Of a stretch of 64,000 bases of DNA, positions 54,841 to 63,699 are shown piece by piece. A model generated the notes under the pieces. That model made no database searches. It worked only from the letters and a program-made list of their open reading frames with translations, and was not told the DNA's origin. A program made the translations under genes and the position numbers. The DNA comes from CAYXDO01 sp964463485 (lineage in GTDB: Bacteria; Myxococcota; Kuafuiibacteriia; Kuafuiibacteriales; Kuafuiibacteriaceae). Positions within the stretch are counted from its first letter, which is position 1. Each line of letters begins with the position of its first letter. The DNA lies in NCBI GenBank assembly GCA_964463485.1, contig CAYXDO010000042.1, positions 7,283 to 71,282 on the forward strand. Direction: 5' to 3'.

Positions 54841-57800
54841 TCACTGCTGAGTATTCAGCGGAGCTACGAGGACCTGAGTCTGCGCGTTGTTCGGATCCCA
54901 GTTCTTGAGGAGATCCAGGGTGAACGGTCCGGCCGCCGTCGAGTCGTAGATACGTCGATATTTCGAATCCACGATCGAGGCAGGGTTCAAAATCACGTGG
55001 TTGCTGTACGAGAGCGGGAACCCATCCGCCAGCCGCACGTAGTAGTCCGCGCGGTGTGCCAAGCCGTCGTTGCCTTGGGGGTCGGTGTTCGGGTCGAACA
55101 GGTATCCCTGAGCCAACGAGACCGGCTGATTCGTGTTGTTGCGGACCGCCGTCACGTTCTGGAAGGCCTGGACATAGCCTGAGTTCGCCGCCTGATAACC
55201 GTTCGGGTTGGCGCCGACCTGGGCCATCGCGTAATTCACTTGGTTACCGTCGTTGGCCCCGGCCAAGTTGAAGTGACAGGTGTGGCAGTTGCGAACCTGA
55301 GCGCGGTTCTGGATCGAGTGCGGCGCGAACGCTTGCATACCGAGGGCGCCGTTCTCATCCGATCGAGGGTCGTGGTTGTAGGTCGGGACGCCCTGCGGAT
55401 CCGTGTTGCCGTAGACGTCCACTGTCTTGATACCCACTTGAACGCCCTGAGCTGCCGCGAACGTGTTGGTCACGTTTCCGAAGCCGAGGCGGTCTCGATA
55501 GGTCTTGTAGCCGGTGGCCACCTGGGTCGCGTTGGCGTTCGCGCCGAGCACGGTGACCGCGTACTGCTGATTGTCTCGAGTCACGTGGCGGAAAAAGCCC
55601 TTACTCATGGGCATCTGAGGAGAGATTTTGCCGCGCGAGTTGATACCCATCAGCCATTCTTGGCTTGGAATCCAGGTGAAGTCGGCCTGGGCGATGATTC
55701 CGATCGAGAGCGCGCCCGAAATGGGCGAGCCGGCGTACCGGACATTGTTGCCGTCGTTGTCGGCCAAAGTCAGGTGGCAGCCGGTGCAAGCATTTTGCCA
55801 AGTCGCATGGCAGGTGTAGCAGGCGAGGCCGTTCGCCGGCTGCGCGCCTGGCTTGATCGGCCTTCCCTCGCTGTCGGTCGTCTGCGAGCCCACGTGGGAG
55901 AACCCATTCGGGACGAGCTCGGAGCCATTGGCGACGCAGTTGCCTCGGTTGAAGTTGCCATTCTTGCAGGGGCCGACGCCCGGCCCGACGTTCGACGCCG
56001 ACGTCTGCGGACTCACCCGAGCGTGGGCGACGAACGCGTTTTGTCGGAACAGACGCTCCCGTGTGGTCGGCTTCACCGCGTTCGAGCTCGGTTCCGAGAT
56101 GTCCTTGACTTGTGGGATGTAGCGGTATTGGCCCGGCTTGCTGCGCAGCGACAAGTAGACGCCTGGCACCGTGATGCCGAGGGCCTGACCCATGTTCGTG
56201 ACGTCCTCCTGCGAGAACCTCCGAACGTTGATGACGGGGTTCGGCGTCTGCGCGGAGTTGGGCTCCGTCTGAAGGTCCGGCGTGCCGTGGCAGTTTTCGC
56301 AGCGGATCTTGGTCTGGGCGTCCATTCGGCTGAAAATCACCGGATAGTATTTGTTGGTCACCGGATCGAACGGTTGTGACTCGTCCTCTAGCGTCGCGTC
56401 ACCGTGCAGCTCCTTGGATTGGTGGCAGTCCAAACACCAAAGGTCCGCCTTCTTGTGGACGTCCGCCGCGATGTCGTTGATGCCGTCGGGGACGTTCGGC
56501 TGGTCGTTGACACCGTGCATGACCGATCCGAGGTCCGCATACTCGATGAGTTGGTTGAAGGCCTGGCCGTTGTAGCGAGCGTTCGCGTCGTTCTGCGGGA
56601 TGATCGTCGCGAACTTCACCTGATTCGCGTTGACCGCGCCGTTGTTGAGGCCGGTGAAATACACGCGGTTGGGATCCCACTGCCGCCCCTCGTACTGATC
56701 GACCGTGCGATTCGAGCCCGAGTGACACGGCTTGCATTGCTTGTCGGAGACCGTCTTGGTGAGCTGGTGGCGAATCGGGTGGGACTTCTCTGGGCGGAAG
56801 TTCGCGATGAACACCGGGTCGTTGTACTGATTGAAGTTGTTCACGTTGAAGCCGGCGATGTTGGCCCACGCCGCCGGGTAAATGGGTTCCTGACGATCGA
56901 CGGTCGGGTCGTTCGACGCCGACTGACCACTCATCGCGTACGGCATGTGGCAGGCCGCGCAACCGCCCGAGCGGTAATCATCGTACCGATCGTTGCGACC
57001 CTTGCCGCCAGCGTGACAGTCACCGCAGGTCTTGTTCGTGATGTCGCGCAGGATGTCTTCTTCCGTGTACGTTCCCGTCTCGTCGCGGTTCTGACTACGC
57101 AACCCCGCCACCGTGAAGTAAACGATCCTCTCCGCCGAGTTCGGGTCGGAGCGTTGGGCGAACAAAGCGTCGGCGATTTGGTCGAGCCCCAGCGTGATCC
57201 CGGAGGTGAAATCGCGCGCGTCACGCTCGGTCGAACCCGAGTTGTACGAGCGTCGAGCGCCCACTCGGTAGAGGGACGCGTCGAGCAATCCGGGCATGGT
57301 CAAGATCACCGAACCCTTGAACGCGGCGACATACTTTGCGTGGCAACCCGTCGACTTGCCGCAGGTTTGGTCGGCGATGCGAAGGTCGGATGGGTTGATG
57401 AAGCGAAGGAATTTCAGGCCTTCCTCACCGAAATTCTCGAAGCCGTGAGTCGTGAGGTAGTTGTAATAGTATTGGACGTTGGGTCGACCCGGATATTTCG
57501 GATTGGCCATCACCGCCGGAATCGCGGCGTGCGCCTCCGCCTGGCTCGCCTTCGTCGGATCTCCGCCGTGACAGTCCGTGCACTTCACATACAGCCACGG
57601 GTGTGGGTCTTCGATCCCTTGGTTGTTGGGCGCGTGGCAACCCACGCAACTCTCCTCGGCCGCCTGAGGCGGGAGCTGCGGGCCTCCGCCGATGCAGTTC
57701 GGATCGTCGGGAAACTCGACGCAGAGGATCGGCGGAGGAGTGGGGGGCGGGGTGCAGCTCGTCTGGCCTTCGTACTCACAAACCGGCAAGCCGACGGGCT

Positions 57801-58146
57801 CGCAGGTGTTGCCGGCGCCGCCCGGCAACAGGCCGGTTCCTGTCGGGCAGATGCAAACGAGCGCACCCCCGAGCTCCTTGAGCTCCGACCCCGGCAGCGC
57901 GGTCGCGCAGTCCGGCGGATTCATCGTGCTCGTATCTTTGCAGTACTTCGATCCGTCTTCCGCTGTTACCAGCGTGGTCCCCGTTGGGCATGTCGTGACT
58001 GGCTCACAAGACTGCGTTCCGTCCGCAGCTACCCTGAGCTGCGTACCGGCACCGCATTCTACAGATGTCTCACCGCATCCAGCGAGACCACCCAACACCG
58101 TCACGAGCACGCCGAGGCCCAATCCGCGTTCTTTGTTCATCTTCAT
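54841..58146 (-). CDS. Multihaem c-type cytochrome lipoprotein (10 CXXCH plus one CX4CH)
   Basis: 1101 residues from ATG 58146; ATG 58140 is two codons on. Lipoprotein signal with lipobox LAGC at about residue 24. A ~130-residue Cys-rich, Thr/Pro-rich N-terminal region without haem motifs precedes the haem part. Sites in order: CVGCH, CTDCH, CGKSTGCH (spaced C-x4-C), CGDCH, CAACH, CKPCH, CLDCH, CENCH, CYTCH, CTGCH and CHTCH. Spacing is wide, so domains other than compact NrfA-like modules are involved. Lipid anchoring and size suggest an outer-surface or periplasmic electron-transfer protein. No partner cytochromes or porins are adjacent. Confidence 0.9.
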   Translation of the reverse strand: MKMNKERGLGLGVLVTVLGGLAGCGETSVECGAGTQLRVAADGTQSCEPVTTCPTGTTLVTAEDGSKYCKDTSTMNPPDCATALPGSELKELGGALVCICPTGTGLLPGGAGNTCEPVGLPVCEYEGQTSCTPPPTPPPILCVEFPDDPNCIGGGPQLPPQAAEESCVGCHAPNNQGIEDPHPWLYVKCTDCHGGDPTKASQAEAHAAIPAVMANPKYPGRPNVQYYYNYLTTHGFENFGEEGLKFLRFINPSDLRIADQTCGKSTGCHAKYVAAFKGSVILTMPGLLDASLYRVGARRSYNSGSTERDARDFTSGITLGLDQIADALFAQRSDPNSAERIVYFTVAGLRSQNRDETGTYTEEDILRDITNKTCGDCHAGGKGRNDRYDDYRSGGCAACHMPYAMSGQSASNDPTVDRQEPIYPAAWANIAGFNVNNFNQYNDPVFIANFRPEKSHPIRHQLTKTVSDKQCKPCHSGSNRTVDQYEGRQWDPNRVYFTGLNNGAVNANQVKFATIIPQNDANARYNGQAFNQLIEYADLGSVMHGVNDQPNVPDGINDIAADVHKKADLWCLDCHQSKELHGDATLEDESQPFDPVTNKYYPVIFSRMDAQTKIRCENCHGTPDLQTEPNSAQTPNPVINVRRFSQEDVTNMGQALGITVPGVYLSLRSKPGQYRYIPQVKDISEPSSNAVKPTTRERLFRQNAFVAHARVSPQTSASNVGPGVGPCKNGNFNRGNCVANGSELVPNGFSHVGSQTTDSEGRPIKPGAQPANGLACYTCHATWQNACTGCHLTLADNDGNNVRYAGSPISGALSIGIIAQADFTWIPSQEWLMGINSRGKISPQMPMSKGFFRHVTRDNQQYAVTVLGANANATQVATGYKTYRDRLGFGNVTNTFAAAQGVQVGIKTVDVYGNTDPQGVPTYNHDPRSDENGALGMQAFAPHSIQNRAQVRNCHTCHFNLAGANDGNQVNYAMAQVGANPNGYQAANSGYVQAFQNVTAVRNNTNQPVSLAQGYLFDPNTDPQGNDGLAHRADYYVRLADGFPLSYSNHVILNPASIVDSKYRRIYDSTAAGPFTLDLLKNWDPNNAQTQVLVAPLNTQQ

Positions 58147-58507
58147 CGCGACCCTCGCACGTTCGACATCATCCTTTCCGAATCCGAAAGATTCGGATGC
58201 CCATTTGCGCCACGGAAGATGCCCTTAGGTCAAGTGGCCGATGCGCTCGGACAAGTTCTGTTGGACACACGTGAGGCTGACCGATGGTGCGTGGATAAGA
58301 TTCTGAAATCTTTGCGCGTTTTGTCGGTCTATACGCGATTTTTGCGGGGACACTAGACTCCGCATCGGTGCGTTTGCCCGGCATTTATGAGCAGGCCTGG
58401 GCAGAGCTCCATGAGGTAATCTATCATCTTGGCGTCCCCTGATTCGCTCTCGAATCCGGCTCGCGTCTACGGGAAAAACGAAATCGGCGACGTGTCCGGA
58501 CGGTCTT
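58147..58507. other. Divergent promoter region of the cytochrome gene
   Basis: About 360 bases without a gene between the divergent starts at 58146 and 58508. It is noticeably less GC-rich than the flanks. The notable element is the inverted repeat at 58177-58197, described separately. Confidence 0.5.
58177..58197. promoter_or_regulatory. Perfect inverted repeat upstream of the cytochrome gene
   Basis: TCCGAATC (58177-58184) and GATTCGGA (58190-58197) are perfect complements around five bases, 31 bases before the cytochrome start. It could be an operator for a dimeric regulator or a hairpin in the mRNA leader. No regulator gene is adjacent. Confidence 0.55.
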
Positions 58508-59035
58508 ATGATTTCCTTCATGAGACCCACGATCCTTTTCCCGCTGGCCGCGTTCTTGGTCGCTCCGGTGTGGGCTGCGGAGCCCGACAACACCTCGGGC
58601 GTCCGAGCCGCCGTGGTGTTCGTGGGCGTCACGGCGTCGGAAGTAGCGGCGCTGCGGAGCACGCTCGAGGCGCACTTTGCTTCGCAGAAGGGGCCGAGCA
58701 TCCTCGGACGTGCCGTCACCGAGACGGCCGTGAAAGCTTTGGCGCAGAAGCCCGTGGCGAAGGCCTCGGAGGTCGAGCTCGCGAACCTGCGGCGCGAGCT
58801 CGGCGTGGAAGGGCTCGCGGTGGTGCGAAAGCTCGGATCCGACGATCGCGAGAAGGTGCTCGTCTTTCAGCTGCGCGTCGTCTCGGCCACCGGAGAAGTG
58901 ACGACCCGCGTGACGCCCGTTCCCGTGGGAGACATGGCTACGCTCATGAGGCAGCTCGAGAGCCTGCTCCCGCGCCAACGGGTCGACGTCGCTGATCCAC
59001 CCAAGCCGGAGTTGATCCCGGGCGCGGCCACGTGA
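58508..59035 (+). CDS. Small exported protein of unknown function
   Basis: 175 residues. Signal peptide ending at PVWAA (about residue 24). The mature part begins VRAAVVFVGVTASEVAALR and continues with helix-strand alternation (RELGVEGLAVVRKLGSDDREKVLVFQLRVV), similar in appearance to small nucleotide-free alpha/beta domains seen in Myxococcota lipoproteins. Pro-rich C-terminus. It lacks Cys. Family unknown; probably periplasmic. Confidence 0.65.
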   Translation: MISFMRPTILFPLAAFLVAPVWAAEPDNTSGVRAAVVFVGVTASEVAALRSTLEAHFASQKGPSILGRAVTETAVKALAQKPVAKASEVELANLRRELGVEGLAVVRKLGSDDREKVLVFQLRVVSATGEVTTRVTPVPVGDMATLMRQLESLLPRQRVDVADPPKPELIPGAAT

Positions 59036-59104
59036 CGAGTCACGGAGGCCGAAGGACACCAGGGTCTTCTCGGCCTGACCTCGACACCCAGGGAACGGAT
59101 CGAG

Positions 59105-59809
59105 CTATCTCACCCCGAGGGTGGCGAGCTCGTTTTCGACCGTCCCTGCCCAGTCGCGATTCGCCACAGGGCTCGCCGGGCTCGGGTGAGCGATCCTTCC
59201 TAGCTGGACCGACAAATCTCCCGCCGCCGCTCGGGCGCGGGCCTCCGCAAAAGCGCCCACGCCGATGACGAATCGGGGACGCAGCGCCTCGACGGTGGCC
59301 CGCAGGGCGCGGTCGCAGACGGCGTAGAGCGCCTCGCGCTCTGGGGCGGGGAGCTTGTCGGGCGTTCGGTTTTTGCCCGACGCTTCCATGAAGACGAGGG
59401 GACAGTAGTTCGCGACGAAGAAGCGGCCGAAGAAGACGTCTGGCGTCCCAAAGCGATCGCGCGCCCAACCCCACAAGCGGGCGCCGCTCACCTCGCTCCG
59501 CTTACACGAGAACCCATCGATCGGCCGCTGTGGGTGCTCGTTCGGGGGCTTGGTGACGGGCGCAGAGATCCCGAGCCAGTCGCGGACGAGCGCGACCTCG
59601 CCAAAGGGCACTCCGGTCTGGGCCATCCCGAACGGACCGGGATTCATCCCAAAGAACACCGCCTCTTTCGGCCCAGCTCCGTAGCGCTCGAGGTACATCC
59701 GGTGCGGCTCGAACGCGTATTCGAGCGGGTTGTACACGTGAGTCACGGGCGGACCAAAGCGCAGCGTGCTCACCTCACGACTCAACGTGCGGGCGATCTC
59801 GACGAGCAT
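59105..59809 (-). CDS. SMUG1-type uracil-DNA glycosylase
   Basis: 234 residues, the normal size. Single-strand-selective monofunctional uracil-DNA glycosylase removes uracil and oxidised pyrimidines in base-excision repair. Motif 1 is FFGMNPGPFGMAQTGVPFG (~52-70) with the catalytic Asn of GMNPGPFGM, and motif 2 is RIAHPSPASP (~205-214) with the His of HPSPASP. FSCKRSEVSGARLWGW and FVANYCPLVFM are also family features. It converges with the preceding plus-strand gene. Confidence 0.9.
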   Translation of the reverse strand: MLVEIARTLSREVSTLRFGPPVTHVYNPLEYAFEPHRMYLERYGAGPKEAVFFGMNPGPFGMAQTGVPFGEVALVRDWLGISAPVTKPPNEHPQRPIDGFSCKRSEVSGARLWGWARDRFGTPDVFFGRFFVANYCPLVFMEASGKNRTPDKLPAPEREALYAVCDRALRATVEALRPRFVIGVGAFAEARARAAAGDLSVQLGRIAHPSPASPVANRDWAGTVENELATLGVR

Positions 59810-59970
59810 GGACCCGGTCTAGCGTCTCCTGAAGCTCGAGTGAACAGCTTGGCGGCTTTCGTGGCGAGTCTTGGATCTGCTCGTCGCAGGGATGGGTTGG
59901 GCAGAAAACTCTCCGCGATGGCCACGAAGAGGACCGATCGGAGCTGCAGAGGGTCAGACGTTCTGGCCTC
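59810..59970. other. Short intergenic region
   Basis: 160 bases between two minus-strand genes with no supported gene or clear terminator. Confidence 0.4.
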
Positions 59971-60597
59971 TCAGGTCTTTCGGTCGGAGACTTCGACGGC
60001 CGGGTAGCAGCGCGCGAGCACGGGAGCGAGTTCCTCCCACGCGTTGGGATCGACGAGCGTCGCGAACAACACGATTACGTCGCCTCGCTCGATGGTGATC
60101 AACTCTCCGAGCTCTCGGCCGGTGACTTCGAAGCGAGTGGCCCGCTCACCTTTGTCTGGGTCGATTCCGGGAATCTCGACGGACTGCGGCGGAGACGGCA
60201 CCGCGCCGGGATGCCGCCCCTTCAGCTCTCCAAGGAACGCTCCGATCTCGGACGGGTGGGCCACCGCGGCGACGAGGATCTCGCCCTCCCCTTCGGGCCC
60301 CGAGAGCATGATCGACCGGCCGTCGTCTTCGAGATCGCCTTCCCAACCCTTGGGGATCGCCACACGTACAGCCTTGTCCACCAAACCTTTGGGTGTCCGG
60401 CCGCGCACGGAGAGCTCGAGCATCGACACCACCGGCGGAGGGATCGCCGGCTTGGCGATGGCGACAGCGGGCGGAGGCTTTGCTGTGATCGGTTTCTTCG
60501 GCTTGGATTTCTTGGCGCTCCTGGTGGTCGGCGCTTGCGGCGGTGCAGCGAGGACGTTGACCGGGAGCAGGAGAAAGACGGCGATCAGCCAACGCAC
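59971..60597 (-). CDS. Exported protein of unknown function
   Basis: 208 residues. Signal peptide ending at VLAA (about residue 18), then a Lys/Pro/Ala linker (KKSKPKKPITAKPPP) and a globular domain (~60-205) with RVAIPKGWEGDLEDDG, GEGEILVAAVAHPSEI, ATRFEVTGRELGELITIERGD and a closing CYPAVEV. The pattern resembles PsbP/DUF1795-like domains, but not clearly enough to assign. Probably periplasmic. Confidence 0.6.
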   Translation of the reverse strand: MRWLIAVFLLLPVNVLAAPPQAPTTRSAKKSKPKKPITAKPPPAVAIAKPAIPPPVVSMLELSVRGRTPKGLVDKAVRVAIPKGWEGDLEDDGRSIMLSGPEGEGEILVAAVAHPSEIGAFLGELKGRHPGAVPSPPQSVEIPGIDPDKGERATRFEVTGRELGELITIERGDVIVLFATLVDPNAWEELAPVLARCYPAVEVSDRKT

Positions 60598-60735
60598 TCT
60601 CTACGAGTGGCACGACGGGACGGACTTTGCCAGCCCACGACCCGCTCCAGCGGCCTCGCCACGGGTCCCCGGAAGACCCCGGCGGTCACCGCGCTTGCCC
60701 TTTGAACAGCCGATCTCTCGTGTTAGACGCACGCC

Positions 60736-61179
60736 GTGACGCTGAAGGAGCTCGTTTGTGGACCGGATAATCGCAGTAGGATCGTCGCCGACACGGCGCG
60801 CCTCATTCAAGACGAGGTCGACGCGAAGTCCGGCCTGTCCGGCATCGCGATCAAAGCGGCGTACAAGGCTGTCACCAAGATCAAGCCTGGCCTGATCGAG
60901 GAGGTCGTCGACAACTTGCTCGATCGCTTCGTCGAGCGGCTCGAGTCGTTCTTCAAGTCTTGGACGGACGGTGGGAAGAAGGAGCCGTTCGACGCGTTCC
61001 TGAACGCTCGCAGGAACGAGGTAGCGAATGCGCTCTTGGCGGTGACCGACGAGCGCGCGCGCAAGACCAGCCATGCGACGCTTCGCAGGAGCTACGAAGC
61101 TCTGCGTCCGCAAGGCGAGAAAAACGTCATCGCCGCGATTCCGGGGCTCGCGCGCATGATGGTTCGCTACGTGAAGTAG
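60736..61179 (+). CDS. DUF6918-like helical protein
   Basis: 147 residues from GTG 60736. It begins MTLKELVCGPDNRSRIVADT and continues DEVDAKSGLSGIAIKAAYKAVTKI, a pattern I associate with the small all-helical DUF6918 family of Actinobacteria and Myxococcota. No signal peptide; all helix; function unknown. Just downstream the TSUP permease gene begins. Confidence 0.7.
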   Translation: MTLKELVCGPDNRSRIVADTARLIQDEVDAKSGLSGIAIKAAYKAVTKIKPGLIEEVVDNLLDRFVERLESFFKSWTDGGKKEPFDAFLNARRNEVANALLAVTDERARKTSHATLRRSYEALRPQGEKNVIAAIPGLARMMVRYVK

Positions 61180-61186
61180 GCCCGCG

Positions 61187-61903
61187 CTGATCGTCCTGGT
61201 CGCGATCGTAACGCTGGCCTTCACCATCGAAGCGGCGCTCGGCTTCGGCGCGGCGATCGTGACGGTGACGCTGGGTTCGATGGTGCTTCCGGTCCGGGAG
61301 ATCCTCCCAGCTTTCGTCCCGCTCAACGTCGTGCTGTCGACCTACCTGGTGGCTCGATATCGCCGAGCCGTCGCTTGGGAGCTGCTCCTCACGAGGCTGC
61401 TCCCTTTCATGGCGCTCGGCTTGCCCTTAGGGCTCTTCGCGTTCGTTCACTTGTCGGAGAAGGACCTCACGCGAGCGCTGGCGGTGTTCGTGATCGTATT
61501 GTCGCTCCTCGAGCTGCGGCCTCGCGCGGTCGATCGCAGGCCGTTGCCCCGGCCGCTCGAAGCGTCGCTGGGACTGCTCGGCGGCGCGATTCACGGTGCG
61601 TTCGCGACCGGCGGACCCGTCGCCGTCTACGTGCTGGGCCGCGCGCTGGACGACAAAGGTGCGTTTCGGGCGACCCTGTCGGCGCTCTGGATCGTGTTGA
61701 ACGTAGCTCTTCTCGTTTCTTACGCCCATGACGGAAGGATCTCCCGCGCGTCGCTGGCTTGGTCATTGGCGCTCGTGCCGGCGCTCGGAGTCGGATCGAT
61801 CGCGGGAGAAGCGCTGCACGAGCGAGTCCGTCAGGAGGTTTTTCGGACCGGCGTGTTCTCCGCGCTGACGCTCGCCGGCATCGTGTTGCTCGCGCGCGCC
61901 TAG
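61187..61903 (+). CDS. TauE/SafE (TSUP) family permease, non-standard start
   Basis: Up to 238 residues. The first usual start (GTG 61259) would remove the first half of TM1, whose sequence (LIVLVAIVTLAFTIEAALGFGAAIV) continues upstream in frame to a stop at 61172. CTG 61187 is the likeliest real start. Seven to eight membrane helices are expected; the family signature EAALGFGAAIVTVTLG and its second-half counterpart GLLGGAIHGAFATGGPVAVYVL are both visible. TSUP proteins export sulfite or sulfonate-type anions; the substrate here is unknown. Confidence 0.75.
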   Translation: MIVLVAIVTLAFTIEAALGFGAAIVTVTLGSMVLPVREILPAFVPLNVVLSTYLVARYRRAVAWELLLTRLLPFMALGLPLGLFAFVHLSEKDLTRALAVFVIVLSLLELRPRAVDRRPLPRPLEASLGLLGGAIHGAFATGGPVAVYVLGRALDDKGAFRATLSALWIVLNVALLVSYAHDGRISRASLAWSLALVPALGVGSIAGEALHERVRQEVFRTGVFSALTLAGIVLLARA

Positions 61904-61967
61904 CCCGCTGCTCCTGGCGCGAATCTCCGCTTGACCACACGCCGGACAGGCTCCCTAGCATCGACTC

Positions 61968-62279
61968 ATGTTTGGACTGAGCTTCTGGGAGATCGGGATC
62001 ATCATGATCGTCGCGCTGATCTTCCTCGGCCCCTCGAAGCTACCCGAGCTCGCGCGAGGGCTTGGAAAGGGGCTTCGTGAGTTCCGAAAAGCTACGGACG
62101 ACTTCAAGCACCAGTTCGACGAAGAGGCGTATCGAGCGGAGGCGCCGAAGCCTCGCGTGAGCGCTCCGGCCTCCACGCCGCTCCCGGCCGGAGAGACCAG
62201 AGCTGTCGAAGTGAAGGCTCCCGAGACCGCGCCCGAGCCGGCCGCCCCGCCCTCCGCAGAAAAGAAGGCCGACGCCTGA
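61968..62279 (+). CDS. tatA/tatB: Twin-arginine translocase subunit TatA/TatB
   Basis: 103 residues. One helix (~4-20), hinge GPSKLPELARGLGKG, an amphipathic helix (~24-50) and a Pro/Ala/Glu-rich tail. Glu8 and the Gly-Pro at 21-22 are TatB-like features; only one such gene is seen in the window. Tat subunits carry folded proteins with RR signal peptides across the inner membrane. It is followed by tatC after 185 bases of repeat sequence. Confidence 0.9.
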   Translation: MFGLSFWEIGIIMIVALIFLGPSKLPELARGLGKGLREFRKATDDFKHQFDEEAYRAEAPKPRVSAPASTPLPAGETRAVEVKAPETAPEPAAPPSAEKKADA

Positions 62280-62284
62280 GCGTG

Positions 62285-62460
62285 ACCCTGCTGAGGCCAC
62301 AGAGGGCTCGAAGAAAGAACGCTGAGCACAAGTCCCCGGAAGCTCGTGACCAGGCCGAAACCAATCTCGTCTGTAACCCGGGGCGTTGCCTCGGGCTGGC
62401 TTGTTACGGACCTTTGGTCCTGAGGATGTTCGTAACAGGCTCCAGCTGGGGCTGAGCTGC
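62285..62460. repeat. Dispersed-repeat remnant and hairpin between tat genes
   Basis: GAGGCCACAGAGG and AAGCTCGTGACCAGGCCGAAACC match parts of the inverted repeat at 33720-33892. A second block has GTAAC and GTTAC arms around CCCGGGGCGTTGCCTCGGG, and GGACCTTTGGTCC, a perfect short hairpin. The block resembles short sequences I recall as dispersed in Planctomycetes and Myxococcota genomes. It separates tatA/B from tatC, which are usually adjacent. Confidence 0.6.
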
Positions 62461-62464
62461 TGCG

Positions 62465-63616
62465 ATGGATCCGAACAAGTACACGCTGACCGAGCACCTC
62501 ACCGAGCTACGTGCTCGGCTCGTGCTCTCGATGATCGCCGTGGTCGTCACGACGGTCGGCGCGTTGATCTTCGCCCCCGAGCTCCTCGCGGCGGCAACCC
62601 GACCGCTCACGCACGTGCTCGAGCTCAGCAATCGGGTCGTGTGCGTCCTGGTGGCCAAGGACGGGCCAAGCGGTGACCTCATGGCGTCGGCGTTGGAGCG
62701 CACCGGCCGAGCCGAGGTCCGCGCGCGCCTCACGTCCATCGGGGAGATCTCGCGCGTGGCTGCAGAAGCGAAGGCGGCCAAGCGCCCCGTCGATCTCGTC
62801 TTCGTCGCCGAAGACGCGCTCCCATCGGACGGATCGCTTGCCTCCGACAGCCTAGCAGGTGTGGATCCGCCGCCCTCGGTCGCCTACCTCGTGAGCGCCG
62901 CGGACGCGGGCGTGCAGCTCCGCCTCATGGGCGAGGACGCCTCGGTGATCGTCGCTCCGCCGAAGCTCGCGCTGGTCGCGCGTGTCGTTCGCAAAGCCGC
63001 GGTGGCCGCGGGCAAGAAAGAGAAGGCCGGCCTGGCCGTGTTGTCACCGTTCGACTACTTCGTCGCGTACCTCAAGATTGCGCTCGTCGTCGGGCTGTTC
63101 CTGGCCTGCCCGATCTGGCTGCTCCAGACCTGGCGCTTCGTGGAGCCGGGCCTCTTTCCGCAAGAGAAGAAGCTCGTCGGCCCGATCATCACGTCTGGCT
63201 CGCTCCTGTTCTTGGCGGGCGGCGCCTTCTCGTACTTCGCGATGTTCCCGCTGATGTTCGATGTCTTGGTCAATCAGCTCATGCCGGACGCCGTGATCGC
63301 GACGTTCACGCTCGACAGCTACTTGTCGCTGCTCCTTCAGCTCACCCTCGTGTTCGGCATCGTGTTCGAGACGCCGCTAATCATCGCGTTGCTCGCGATG
63401 CTCGGGATCGTCACGCCGGTACGGCTCAGGAAGTTTCGACGGTACTGGATCGTCTTGTCGTTCATCGTTGCGGCGGTGCTCACGCCTGCGGACCCGTTCA
63501 GCCAGACCGCCATGGCGGTCCCGCTAGTCGTCTTTTACGAAGTGGGGATCATCGCGGCAACGGTCATGGCCAAGCGCAGGGCCCGAGCGACCGAAGCGAA
63601 CGCGACCGCCAGCTGA
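62465..63616 (+). CDS. tatC: TatC with a ~135-residue insertion in the first periplasmic loop
   Basis: 383 residues versus about 250 usually. The N-terminus (LTEHLTELRARLV, residues 8-20) and TM1 (~20-44) are normal. Then residues ~55-188 are extra. Normal TatC resumes at SPFDYFVAYLKIALVVG (194-210), followed by CPIWLLQTWRFVEPGLFPQEKK and four more helices. The insert has the strand-helix order of a response-regulator receiver: VVCVLVAKDG, RPVDLVFVAEDALPSDG, SVAYLVSA and ASVIVAPPKLALVARVVRKA. The acidic pocket is not complete. By topology it lies outside the inner membrane. TatC is the receptor for RR signal peptides. Confidence 0.92.
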   Translation: MDPNKYTLTEHLTELRARLVLSMIAVVVTTVGALIFAPELLAAATRPLTHVLELSNRVVCVLVAKDGPSGDLMASALERTGRAEVRARLTSIGEISRVAAEAKAAKRPVDLVFVAEDALPSDGSLASDSLAGVDPPPSVAYLVSAADAGVQLRLMGEDASVIVAPPKLALVARVVRKAAVAAGKKEKAGLAVLSPFDYFVAYLKIALVVGLFLACPIWLLQTWRFVEPGLFPQEKKLVGPIITSGSLLFLAGGAFSYFAMFPLMFDVLVNQLMPDAVIATFTLDSYLSLLLQLTLVFGIVFETPLIIALLAMLGIVTPVRLRKFRRYWIVLSFIVAAVLTPADPFSQTAMAVPLVVFYEVGIIAATVMAKRRARATEANATAS

Positions 63617-63699
63617 TCGTCAGCGTGAGCGTCATCGGCAGCGTCGGCGTTAGATCGTCGGCGTCCGTGTCGGCGCGTCCCCTCCGTCAGCGTCTGCGT

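Noticed and set aside
56404..58356. 650-residue plus-strand frame
   Set aside because: Antisense of the multihaem cytochrome gene; no ribosome site and no domain.
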